DNA of 10,110 nucleotides, taken from NCBI GenBank assembly GCA_017559885.1, contig JAFYQN010000132.1, positions 1 through 10,110 of the forward strand, written 5' to 3'. The position numbers and the translations under genes were made by a program. Shown piece by piece: positions 1-7,030 of the stretch. Below the pieces are notes generated by a model. It was given only the letters and a program-made list of their open reading frames with translations. It was not told the origin of the DNA and did no database searches. Numbering within the stretch: position 1 is the stretch's first letter; the number at the start of each line of letters is the position of its first letter. The DNA comes from Clostridia bacterium (lineage in GTDB: Bacteria; Bacillota; Clostridia; Oscillospirales; Acutalibacteraceae).

Positions 1-1637
1 ACGTTTACAAGGTGGTCGGCAACGCGTTCAAGACCCAATATAATTGATGAATAATAAGGGCTTACGTCTGCGCTGCAATTACCCTCGGCAAGACGCATAA
101 AGTGGTTTGCAATAAGTTGCCTTTTCATATTATCGGTAACTTCTTCTAAAGAGGTCAACTCGGATAAATCGCCTTTGTTAAGATTTTCGAACGCATCTTT
201 TGAAAGGGTAAACATTTTTAGTACGTTTTCACGCATTTTGGTAATATCGCCGAGCGCTTTGGTAGAAAATACGATGTCTTTGTTAAGCATTTCTACACCG
301 ATTTCGTGGAAGTTTTCTGCGTTGTCACCTATACGCTCAAGGTCGTTGAGTACGTGGAAGTATGCGCCTATGGTCTTTTCGTCGCTTTCTTCTACGTTAG
401 CAGATAGCTTGATTAAAAACTGTGTTAATGCGCGATTTGTAAAGTTTATTATTTCTTCGTTATTTTGAATTGCTTCGCTGTGTTTAGTTGAGGCATCGCT
501 TATCGAGGCAAAGGAAAGTCTTATATTTTCTTCTACTATACTTAGCATATATTCAATCTCTTTCTTTACCTGCATAAGCGCAACAGGTGGTGTGGAAAGA
601 AGTCGGTCATCGACAAATTTAAGTGTAAGGGATTCGCCTGATGTGTTTTTTTCCTTAATAATTATACAAGCATACTTAACCAATTGTTTAACAAACGGCA
701 ACAATAAGAGAGTAGTTGTTACGTTGAATATAACGTGGAATGCCGAAACCCTCATTTGTAGCGACATTTGGTCATCTCCCGGAATTAAAGACATCAAAAG
801 ATTTACAACTGGTTCTTGGAAAATCCATATTATTGATGTAAAGATAATTGTTCCGATTGTGTTGAAGGTAAAGTGAATAAGCGCTACGCGTTTTGCATTT
901 GTATTTGCGCCAACAGATGCAAGCAACGCCGTTACACAGGTACCAATATTTGCGCCAAGTATTATAAAGAGCGCCATATGGAGTGGGAGCACACCCGTAC
1001 CAACCATGGTAATTACAACGCCTGTAGCCGCAGACGAACTTTGAATAAGAGCGGTAAATATGCTACCAACCAAAATTAAAAGCAAGGGGAAGTCTATTTT
1101 TTCAAAAATAGAGGCAAATAATCTTTCGATAAGAGGATTACCAAATGCCTGTTCGCTACTCATAACCTCAAGACCGACAAAGATTAATCCCAATCCACAA
1201 CAAAGACTGCCAGCGATTTTTAACTTTTCTTTTTTAGCAAAGCCCATCATTACACCGGCAAAAGCAAGTAGGTACATTGCCATATTAAAATAGTCGTTTT
1301 TAAGTGATACCAACACACCAGTAATAGTGGTACCGATATTTGCGCCCATAATAATTGGCGTTGCCTGCATAAGTGTCATAACTCCTGCGTTTACAAGACC
1401 TATAACCATAACGCTTGTTGCCGACGAACTTTGAATAATTGCCGTAACACCTGCGCCGATACCTACGCCCGAAAAACGATTGTTACTAATTTTTTCAAGC
1501 AAGCGCTTCATTCCTGAACTTGCGCTTTTTTCCAAGGCGTCGCTCATAAAATTCATACCAACTATGAATACACCCACGCCTGCGAGAAGCCATATAAGAC
1601 TACCTATTAACTGCATAATTTCTTCTGAATTGATCAT
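1..1637 (-). CDS. Na+/phosphate cotransporter family protein with C-terminal PhoU-like domain (3' end beyond window)
   Basis: Membrane protein of the Na/Pi cotransporter (NptA/YjbB-like) family, expected to import phosphate with sodium. About 545 codons are visible from the ATG at 1637, and the frame is still open at base 1. AAGGAG lies just upstream (about 1644-1649), which supports this start. The protein shows the family's two inverted-topology repeats. Each has a QSSS motif followed by GANIGT: QSSSAT near residues 69-74 with GANIGTT at 98-104, and QSSSAAT near 199-205 with GANIGTC at 228-234. Both sit among hydrophobic helices. From about residue 340 the sequence turns hydrophilic and helical (e.g. 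HVLNDLERIGDNAENFHEI, then LERVADHLVNV at the edge), which is the PhoU-like cytoplasmic domain usual in long members of the family. These are typically around 550-590 residues, so little is missing. It is divergent from the LysR gene. Family assignment is firm; the transported ion is inferred from the family. Confidence 0.93.
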   Translation of the reverse strand, partial: MINSEEIMQLIGSLIWLLAGVGVFIVGMNFMSDALEKSASSGMKRLLEKISNNRFSGVGIGAGVTAIIQSSSATSVMVIGLVNAGVMTLMQATPIIMGANIGTTITGVLVSLKNDYFNMAMYLLAFAGVMMGFAKKEKLKIAGSLCCGLGLIFVGLEVMSSEQAFGNPLIERLFASIFEKIDFPLLLILVGSIFTALIQSSSAATGVVITMVGTGVLPLHMALFIILGANIGTCVTALLASVGANTNAKRVALIHFTFNTIGTIIFTSIIWIFQEPVVNLLMSLIPGDDQMSLQMRVSAFHVIFNVTTTLLLLPFVKQLVKYACIIIKEKNTSGESLTLKFVDDRLLSTPPVALMQVKKEIEYMLSIVEENIRLSFASISDASTKHSEAIQNNEEIINFTNRALTQFLIKLSANVEESDEKTIGAYFHVLNDLERIGDNAENFHEIGVEMLNKDIVFSTKALGDITKMRENVLKMFTLSKDAFENLNKGDLSELTSLEEVTDNMKRQLIANHFMRLAEGNCSADVSPYYSSIILGLERVADHLVN

Positions 1638-1668
1638 AAATTTTCTCCTTTTTATTTTTGCAAGGTTA

Positions 1669-1697
1669 ATTATATCAGTTGACTTTTGATAAGTAAA
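1669..1697 (-). promoter_or_regulatory. Promoter of the Na/Pi cotransporter gene
   Basis: Read on the minus strand, TTTACT (1692-1697) and TATAAT (1669-1674) are separated by 17 bases. The -10 is preceded by TGA, giving an extended -10 (TGnTATAAT). The -35 is weak (4 of 6 consensus bases), which fits an extended -10 promoter. It lies about 30 bases upstream of the start codon. Confidence 0.6.
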
Positions 1698-1707
1698 ATA
1701 TTATAAT
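1679..1707 (+). promoter_or_regulatory. Promoter of the LysR-type regulator gene
   Basis: TTGACT (1679-1684) and a perfect TATAAT (1702-1707) are separated by exactly 17 bases, about 50 bases before the gene. It overlaps the divergent promoter at 1669-1697, so the two polymerases would compete, and one protein bound here could affect both genes. A near-symmetric TTATAA-TG-TTATAA lies over the -10 (1701-1714), but in such AT-rich DNA it may be chance. Confidence 0.65.
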
Positions 1708-1757
1708 GTTATAAAATACATATAAATTTGGTTATGAATATTGCAAGGGGATTTATT

Positions 1758-2642
1758 ATGACAATACGACATTTGAAGGTTTTTATATGCGTATGCAAAC
1801 ATCAAAGTATGACAAGGGCGGCAGAGGAACTTTTTATTGCGCAACCTGCCGTTAGTAATACTATTGCCGAAATAGAGAAAAACTATAACGTTAAATTGTT
1901 TGAGCGTATAAATAAAAGGTTGATTTTAACCAACGAGGGAAAGGTGTTGTTTATAAAAGCGCAGGAGATTTTGTCGGCTTTTGATGAGTTTGAAGAGATG
2001 GCGCTAAATTCTTCAAAAAAACCACTTTTAAAAATTGGTTCGTCACTTACCATAGGCAAGCAAAAAATACCGCGACTTTTACGAAATCTTAAAGAAAAAT
2101 ATTCTGACGTTGATTTTCAAATTTCGATTAACCAAACCTCTATAATAGAAAGTAAAATTTTAAGTGGCGCGCTTGATTTTGCGTTTATTCAGGGAAAGCC
2201 CTCTGACCCAAATATTAAATCCCGTCTTGTCGATTGCAATACCCTTATAGCCGTTTGCGGTAAAAAATACGATATGCCAAATATGGTAACGCTTAAAGAG
2301 TTGTGCCGATATGACCTTTTGCTTCGTGAAGATGAAAGCGTATCGCGCGAGTTTTTAGACCATGATTTTGCGCTTGAAAACATAGTTGTAACACCCGTTA
2401 TGGAATCTATAAGTAACCAAGCGCTAATTTCGGCCACGGTGCATAATCTTGGCGTTACCATTATGCCCGAATCACTGCTAACGCGACAACTTAACAGTGG
2501 CGCGCTTCGCAAAATTGACGTTACAGACTATGAATTTACACGAAACTCGTATCTTGTATATCACAAAGATAAGTCCTTTGGCTCGGTAAAAAAAGAAATT
2601 TTTGATTTTTGTTATAAAAATTATAAATATACGCAAGAGTAA
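1758..2642 (+). CDS. LysR-type transcriptional regulator
   Basis: DNA-binding regulator of 294 residues, the usual LTTR length. The N-terminal winged helix-turn-helix is clear: IRHLKVFICVCKHQSMTRAA (about residues 3-22), then AQPAVSNTIAEIEKNYNVKL and LFERINKRLILTNEGK, the classic LTTR pattern. Residues of about 90-290 form the periplasmic-binding-protein-like effector domain (KIGSSLTIGKQKIPRLLRNL and following). I chose ATG 1758 over the upstream ATG at 1728 because AAGGGG (1745-1750) is 7 bases away and the protein then begins MTIRHLKVF, as family members do. It diverges from the Na/Pi cotransporter and converges on the ilvE operon. LTTRs often control the divergent neighbour, so the transporter is the default target. 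The effector is unknown, and nothing in the sequence ties it to the amino acid operon. Confidence 0.93.
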   Translation: MTIRHLKVFICVCKHQSMTRAAEELFIAQPAVSNTIAEIEKNYNVKLFERINKRLILTNEGKVLFIKAQEILSAFDEFEEMALNSSKKPLLKIGSSLTIGKQKIPRLLRNLKEKYSDVDFQISINQTSIIESKILSGALDFAFIQGKPSDPNIKSRLVDCNTLIAVCGKKYDMPNMVTLKELCRYDLLLREDESVSREFLDHDFALENIVVTPVMESISNQALISATVHNLGVTIMPESLLTRQLNSGALRKIDVTDYEFTRNSYLVYHKDKSFGSVKKEIFDFCYKNYKYTQE

Positions 2643-2646
2643 AAAG

Positions 2647-2676
2647 AAAAGCAGTCAACTTTTGTTGACTGCTTTT
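2647..2676. terminator. Bidirectional intrinsic terminator between lysR and ilvE
   Basis: A 13-bp perfect stem (AAAAGCAGTCAAC at 2647-2659 pairing with GTTGACTGCTTTT at 2664-2676) has a TTTT loop. It sits 4 bases after the LysR stop codon and 4 bases before the ilvE stop on the other strand. The A-runs and T-runs of the stem give a T-rich tail in both directions (GCTTTTCTTTTT on the minus strand), so it should stop both convergent transcripts. Confidence 0.88.
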
Positions 2677-2680
2677 AAAA

Positions 2681-3742
2681 TTAAAGTTTAACTGTCCAAT
2701 TAAATGTATCTTCAATTTTTCCCCATTGAATACCGGTTAAGGTATCGTAAAGCATTTGTGTGGTTTCGCCGATTTCGCCATTATTTACAGCGTATTTTAC
2801 GTCTTTGTAGCAAAGCTCACCGATTGGAGAGATAACTGCGGCTGTACCGCAACCCCAAGCTTCTTGGAGTGTGCCGTTTTGCATTGCCTCGGCAAGTTCG
2901 TCAATGCTTATAAGTCGCTCACTTACCTTGTAACCCTTTTGTCTTAAAACTTCAAGGCAAGATTTACGTGTAATACCTGGAAGAATTGAGCCTGAAAGCA
3001 TTGGTGTAACAATCTCGTCGCCGATTTTGAACATTACGTTCATAGCGCCAACTTCTTCGATGTACTTACGTTCTACACCGTCAAGCCAAAGAACCTGTGA
3101 ATAGCCTTTTTTCTCTGCGCGTTCGCCCGCTCTGTTGCTTGCCGCGTAGTTACCGCCACATTTAGCGTAACCTGTACCGCCGCGTACTGCGCGAACGTCT
3201 TCGTCTTCAATCATAATCTTAACGGGGTTAATGCCCTCTTTATAATAACTGCCAACGGGTGACGCGATTATAACATAGGTTGCGTTATGTACTGCGTGAA
3301 CGCCCAAGGTTTCGTCATTACCAAACATAAACGGACGAAGGTAAAGCGAAGTGCCTTCAGCGCTTGGTGTCCAATCTTGCTCAACCTTTACAAACTCGGT
3401 AAGAACCTGAAGCGCTAAATCCTCTGGGATTTGTGGAAGACATAGTCTGTCAGCAGATGTGTTCATACGGCGGATGTTTTCCATTGGTCTAAAGAGTTGA
3501 ACGCTGCCGTCTGCGGTGCGGTACGCTTTAAGACCTTCAAAAATTTCAGAGCCGTAGTGAAGTACGGTTGATGCAGGATGCAAAGCGATTGGCGCGAATG
3601 GAACAATGCGAGCATCGTGCCAACCATCTTCACGAGAGTAGTCCATCATAAACATATAGTCGGTAAAGAATTTACCAAAGCCCAAGGTAGAGCTTTCGGG
3701 TTTTTCCTTAAGTACGTCGGCTTTTACAAATTTAATATCCAT
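2681..3742 (-). CDS. ilvE: Branched-chain amino acid aminotransferase
   Basis: PLP enzyme of fold type IV that interconverts Val, Leu or Ile and their 2-oxoacids using glutamate/2-oxoglutarate in the cytoplasm. The 353 residues match the larger BCAT class (eukaryotic-like, about 350-360 residues) rather than the shorter E. coli type. Visible markers are YGSEIFEGLKAYR (63-75), LYLRPFMFG (133-141), and GTGYAKCGGNYAASNRAGE (189-207) with the PLP lysine at K194. The conserved EEVGAMNVMF (229-238) and SGSILPGITRKS (250-261) are also present. A strong AAGGAGG (3751-3757) lies 8 bases from the ATG and overlaps the stop codon of the preceding gamma-subunit gene, so translation is probably coupled. 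It is the last gene of the operon, directly before the terminator. Its position behind the oxidoreductase suggests it uses or supplies that enzyme's branched-chain 2-oxoacids. Confidence 0.96.
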   Translation of the reverse strand: MDIKFVKADVLKEKPESSTLGFGKFFTDYMFMMDYSREDGWHDARIVPFAPIALHPASTVLHYGSEIFEGLKAYRTADGSVQLFRPMENIRRMNTSADRLCLPQIPEDLALQVLTEFVKVEQDWTPSAEGTSLYLRPFMFGNDETLGVHAVHNATYVIIASPVGSYYKEGINPVKIMIEDEDVRAVRGGTGYAKCGGNYAASNRAGERAEKKGYSQVLWLDGVERKYIEEVGAMNVMFKIGDEIVTPMLSGSILPGITRKSCLEVLRQKGYKVSERLISIDELAEAMQNGTLQEAWGCGTAAVISPIGELCYKDVKYAVNNGEIGETTQMLYDTLTGIQWGKIEDTFNWTVKL

Positions 3743-3755
3743 TTGTATATCCTCC

Positions 3756-4286
3756 TTAATTTTCGGCGCCGATTGACATTGCTTTCATATTTATTTCAAG
3801 CATATCAGCTTTCTTTGGTGGAATAACCTTTGAAAGCACGGTGCTGATTTCTTCCACGTTAAAATCATTCATTACTTTGAGTAACTTACCGAGAATAATC
3901 ATATTAGCGAGTGATTGTTTGCCCATATCACTTGCAAGCGCAGTTGCAGGGATATAGTGAACGTCGATATCGGTGCGAGTAGATTTTGTTTCAATAAGTG
4001 ATGAGTCGGCAATAACTATACCGCCGGGTTTTACAGTTGGTTCAAACTTTTCGAATGATGGTAAATTCATAGCGATAAGCACGTCGGGGGTAGAAATGAT
4101 AGGCGAGCCAACATCTTCGTCGCTTATAATTACGCTACAACTTGCCGTACCGCCACGCATTTCGGGGCCGTAAGAAGGAAGCCAACTAACGTTTTTGTCA
4201 GCGAGAAGACCCTTGTACGCAAGGAATTTACCTGTAAACAAAATACCCTGTCCGCCAAAGCCGGAAAGCAAAATTTGAGTAGTCAT
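3756..4286 (-). CDS. 2-oxoacid:ferredoxin oxidoreductase, gamma subunit
   Basis: Small (176-residue) subunit of a heterotetrameric 2-oxoacid:acceptor oxidoreductase (KorC/VorC-like). In this family the gamma domain packs against the alpha and beta subunits that carry TPP chemistry. Diagnostic motifs are GFGGQGILFTGKFLA (9-23) and SYGPEMRGGTAS (38-49), followed by the typical SPIISTPDVLIAMN and an alternating alpha/beta pattern. Length is normal for a stand-alone gamma subunit. Its ATG overlaps the beta-subunit stop by one base (TAATG at 4284-4288), with AAAGGAGG a few bases upstream, so it is translationally coupled. The stop overlaps the Shine-Dalgarno of ilvE. Family membership is secure. 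Substrate (branched-chain versus 2-oxoglutarate or aryl-pyruvate) cannot be read from this subunit; the ilvE neighbour favours branched-chain. Confidence 0.95.
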   Translation of the reverse strand: MTTQILLSGFGGQGILFTGKFLAYKGLLADKNVSWLPSYGPEMRGGTASCSVIISDEDVGSPIISTPDVLIAMNLPSFEKFEPTVKPGGIVIADSSLIETKSTRTDIDVHYIPATALASDMGKQSLANMIILGKLLKVMNDFNVEEISTVLSKVIPPKKADMLEINMKAMSIGAEN

Positions 4287-5044
4287 TATTTTGTTTCCTC
4301 CTTTGCTGAACGGTCTTTATAACAACCAAGTGGGTAATAAGGAAGCATATTATCCTGGAGCCACTTGAGCGCGTTTTGTGGTGTCATACCCCAGTTGGTA
4401 GGGCAGGTAGATACAACTTCTACAAGAGAGAAGCCCTTGCCGTCAATCTGGTTTTGGAATGCCTTTTTTATTGCTTTTTTTGCCTTCATAATATTTTTTA
4501 CGTTGTTAACTGTAACACGCTCTAAATATTCGGGACCGTCGAGCTCTGAAAGCATTTCGCAAACCTTGATTGGAAAACCGCAATGGTCGGTATCACGACC
4601 GTAAGGTGAGGTTTGTGTAACCTGACCCGGAAGTGAAGTAGGAGCCATTTGACCGCCTGTCATACCGTAGATTGCGTTGTTGATAAATATAATTGTAATG
4701 TTTTCGTTTCTTGCCGCCGCGTGTACTGTTTCAGCCATACCGATTGACGCGAGGTCGCCGTCACCTTGGTATGTAAATACTACGTGGTTTTCGGGGTCGG
4801 AACGCTTAACACCGGTTGCTACTGCAGGAGCGCGACCGTGAGCCGCCTCAATCATATCACAGTTAAAATAGTTGTAAGCAAATACCGAACAACCAACAGG
4901 AGCAATACCGATTGTTTTGCCTTCGATACCGAGTTCATCAATAACCTCGGCAACAAGGCGGTGAACTATACCGTGGGTGCAACCTGGGCAATAATGCATT
5001 GGCACATCGGTAAGAGCATGTGGTTTATCAAATACTACTGCCAT
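4286..5044 (-). CDS. 2-oxoacid:ferredoxin oxidoreductase, beta (thiamine diphosphate-binding) subunit
   Basis: Catalytic TPP-binding subunit (252 residues, VorA/KorB-like) of the ferredoxin-linked oxidoreductase. The enzyme interconverts a 2-oxoacid plus CoA with acyl-CoA, CO2 and reduced ferredoxin. Visible features are HYCPGCTHG (17-25) and the conserved APVGCSVFAYNY (48-59). The TPP/Mg2+ motif runs from YQGDGDLASIGMAE (92-105) to IFINNAIYGMTGGQMAPTS (119-137). No CxxCxxCxxxC cluster is present, so iron-sulfur electron transfer must use the separate ferredoxin gene and the cysteines here. The start is supported by GGAGGTG about 7 bases upstream, and the ATG shares one base with the alpha-subunit stop (TAATG at 5042-5046). 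Some databases name this group 3-methyl-2-oxobutanoate dehydrogenase subunit; I infer VOR from neighbours rather than from a specificity residue. Confidence 0.95.
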   Translation of the reverse strand: MAVVFDKPHALTDVPMHYCPGCTHGIVHRLVAEVIDELGIEGKTIGIAPVGCSVFAYNYFNCDMIEAAHGRAPAVATGVKRSDPENHVVFTYQGDGDLASIGMAETVHAAARNENITIIFINNAIYGMTGGQMAPTSLPGQVTQTSPYGRDTDHCGFPIKVCEMLSELDGPEYLERVTVNNVKNIMKAKKAIKKAFQNQIDGKGFSLVEVVSTCPTNWGMTPQNALKWLQDNMLPYYPLGCYKDRSAKEETK

Positions 5045-6105
5045 TATTTTGCACCTCCATTTGCTTTTTTAATAGCTTCAAGAACTTGCTCGGGGGACGG
5101 AATCATACCGCCTGTACGACTGCAAAGGGTAACAGGAACTTTACATTCGCTGGCGAGTTTTACGTCTTCAATCATTTGACCCATAGAAAGTTCTACTGAA
5201 ATAATTTCTTTAACCTGATTTGCCGCCTTCTTAAAAGGAGCAACAGGGAAAGGCCACAATGTAATAGGACGGATAAGACCAACCTTAATGCCTTGCTTTC
5301 TTGCCTCGTTGATTGCGTTTTTAGCAACACGAGCCGCAATACCGAAAGCGGCAATACAAATATCGGCATCGTCCATCATATATTCTTCATACATTACTTC
5401 GTTTTCTTCGACTATCTTATAACGGTCGTAACGCTCAATAACGAGGTCTTCAAGTTCGTCAGGATTGAGGAAAAGTGAGGTAACGATGTTGTGTTCACGT
5501 TCCATTTTGGTACCCGTTGTAGCCCATGGCTTTTCTACGGGCACAGGTGTTTCGTAATCAAGAGAAACGGGTTCCATCATTTGACCCATTGTACCGTCAG
5601 CCAAAAGCATAGTGGGCATACGGTATTTATCGGCAAGGTCAAATCCCTTAACGGTAAGGTCTGCCATTTCTTGAACAGAACTTGGCGCTAAAACTATCAT
5701 CTTAAAGTCGCCGTGACCGCCGCCTTTTGTAGCTTGGAAATAGTCGGCCTGACTTGGTTGAATACCGCCAAGACCCGGGCCACCGCGCTGTACATTTACG
5801 ATAAGCGCAGGAAGGTCAGAACCTGCAAGGTAAGAAAGACCTTCACTTTTAAGTGATATACCAGGGGAAGAAGATGATGTCATTACGCGTTTGCCTGTGC
5901 TTGCAACACCGTAAACCATATTTATAGCGGCAATTTCACTTTCTGCTTGTAAAAAGCAACCGCCGATTTTTGGCATTCTTTTTGCCATATAAGCTGCAAC
6001 CTCGGTTTGAGGTGTAATAGGATAACCAAAGTAGTGCATACAACCGGCTTTAATTGCGGCTTCGGCAATAGCTTCGTTACCTTTCATCAAAATTTTATCT
6101 GCCAT
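5044..6105 (-). CDS. vorB: 2-oxoacid:ferredoxin oxidoreductase, alpha subunit (VorB/KorA-like)
   Basis: Pyrimidine-binding/alpha subunit (353 residues) of the same complex. Motifs typical of the PFOR superfamily domain I are HYFGYPITPQTEVAAYMAK (24-42) and the conserved glutamate in FLQAESEIAAINMVYG (51-66). Further on are MTSSSSPGISLKSEGLSYL (75-93) and NVQRGGPGLGGIQPSQADYF (104-123). The C-terminal half (AAFGIAARVAKNAINEARKQGIKVGLIRPITLWPFP) is the domain II region. The length is that of VorB-type proteins. The Shine-Dalgarno is weak and distant: AAAGG overlaps the end of the ferredoxin gene, about 13 bases from the ATG at 6105, and the two genes are only 10 bases apart, so expression may depend on coupling. 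The symbol reflects closest family resemblance. A 2-oxoglutarate or aryl-pyruvate enzyme is possible. Confidence 0.94.
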   Translation of the reverse strand: MADKILMKGNEAIAEAAIKAGCMHYFGYPITPQTEVAAYMAKRMPKIGGCFLQAESEIAAINMVYGVASTGKRVMTSSSSPGISLKSEGLSYLAGSDLPALIVNVQRGGPGLGGIQPSQADYFQATKGGGHGDFKMIVLAPSSVQEMADLTVKGFDLADKYRMPTMLLADGTMGQMMEPVSLDYETPVPVEKPWATTGTKMEREHNIVTSLFLNPDELEDLVIERYDRYKIVEENEVMYEEYMMDDADICIAAFGIAARVAKNAINEARKQGIKVGLIRPITLWPFPVAPFKKAANQVKEIISVELSMGQMIEDVKLASECKVPVTLCSRTGGMIPSPEQVLEAIKKANGGAK

Positions 6106-6115
6106 TAGTGTTCAC

Positions 6116-6322
6116 TTACCTTTCTACCTTAATAATGCAGTCAGGGCACATCATTGCGCAAGCCGCGCAACCAACGCAAGCAGATTCGTCGATGATTTCT
6201 GCAGGGTGGTAGCCCTTTTGGTTAATTTTGTCTGAGGCAAGTTTAATAAGGCCTTTTGGACATGCGTCAATACAAAGTCCGCAACCTTTACACTTGTCGG
6301 TTTTAAAGGTTAGTTTTGCCAT
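6116..6322 (-). CDS. 2x[4Fe-4S] ferredoxin, delta subunit of the oxidoreductase
   Basis: Small electron-transfer protein of 68 residues with two complete CxxCxxCxxxCP clusters. The first is CKGCGLCIDACP (C11, C14, C17, C21) and the second is CVGCAACAMMCPDC (C49, C52, C55, C59, with an extra C62). It should carry electrons between the TPP centre of the adjacent alpha/beta subunits and free ferredoxin. Start choice: an upstream in-frame ATG exists at 6328, but AAAGGAG (6331-6337) would be only 2 bases from it. The ATG at 6322 is 8 bases away, so MAKLTFKTDKC is the likely N-terminus. It sits 10 bases before the alpha-subunit gene, the usual delta-alpha-beta-gamma order. Confidence 0.95.
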   Translation of the reverse strand: MAKLTFKTDKCKGCGLCIDACPKGLIKLASDKINQKGYHPAEIIDESACVGCAACAMMCPDCIIKVER

Positions 6323-6353
6323 ATTCATTACTCCTTTAATAACTTTTGATAAA

Positions 6354-7019
6354 TTAAACTGGTTTTGCTTGAAGTGTCATTGGTAAAAGATTATCTATTT
6401 TGTCTTTAAGTTCGTCGTAAAGATCACTCTTTACAGTGGTCATAACGACGGGAAGACCTGATATTTTTGATATTTCGTTTGCATAAGCCATAGATTTTAA
6501 AACATTTTGCGCCGTGGTTTCTTCGCCTATGTTAGAGTTATTAACAAGTCCTGTGAATTTAAGACCGCAAGCGGTCTCAATCTCGCGCATAACCTCTATG
6601 GTAGATGCGGCGTCTGGGGTAAGCGGTCGGTAACCGTTTATAACCATTAGCATTTCGTAGTTGTCTTCCGCCTCTATTTCGGGTACTAGACGACCTAGCG
6701 CGTATGCGCCGCGGTCATCACCGCCTACGTCAATAACTGCGGTGAGATTTTTGTCGGTTGTAAGACGATACATATTAGCAGGAAGCGCGGGAATATCAAC
6801 GTTTGTGTTGGCATACTCTGAACAAATAAGTTCTATACCACGCTTTTTAAAATCGTCAAGACTGTCCTTGGTACGAAAATAAGGATTTACGATATCAAGG
6901 TCAGCCACAACCAAATTATTATACTGCTCTTTTAAATAAAATGCAAGGTTTACGGCAACGTTTGTTTTGCCACTGCCGTAATGTCCGCAAAGCAGAGTAA
7001 GTCGTTTAAAGTTTTTCAT
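6354..7019 (-). CDS. P-loop ATPase of the SIMIBI (ParA/MinD/CobQ-like) type, function unknown
   Basis: Cytoplasmic nucleotide-binding protein of 221 residues. Walker A is GHYGSGKTN (12-20), followed by a helix VAVNLAFYLK. VVADLDIVNPYFRT (37-50) resembles the switch I/Walker A' segment of ParA/MinD-like ATPases. AVIDVGGDDRGAYALGR (94-110) gives a Walker B-like strand and aspartates. The P-loop lacks the second lysine of the deviant KGGxxK motif, so it is not a standard ParA or MinD. No transmembrane or partner domain is seen. It lies between the acyl-CoA synthetase (11 bases upstream) and the ferredoxin (31 bases downstream), so it is inside the operon. Its ribosome site is poor (AAGTGA). It could assist maturation, for example iron-sulfur or cofactor insertion into the oxidoreductase, but this is a guess from context. 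Confidence 0.85.
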   Translation of the reverse strand: MKNFKRLTLLCGHYGSGKTNVAVNLAFYLKEQYNNLVVADLDIVNPYFRTKDSLDDFKKRGIELICSEYANTNVDIPALPANMYRLTTDKNLTAVIDVGGDDRGAYALGRLVPEIEAEDNYEMLMVINGYRPLTPDAASTIEVMREIETACGLKFTGLVNNSNIGEETTAQNVLKSMAYANEISKISGLPVVMTTVKSDLYDELKDKIDNLLPMTLQAKPV

Positions 7020-7030
7020 AAAATCACTTA

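Noticed and set aside
175..1293. Plus-strand open frames across the left end
   Set aside because: They are antisense to the Na/Pi cotransporter, which reads through continuously on the minus strand with both QSSS repeats and the PhoU-like region.
2681..7019. Operon as a standard oxidative branched-chain amino acid degradation pathway
   Set aside because: Possible for these enzymes, but the T-box and an ATP-consuming ligase argue for the synthetic direction, and no phosphotransacylase or acid kinase for energy recovery is present in the window.
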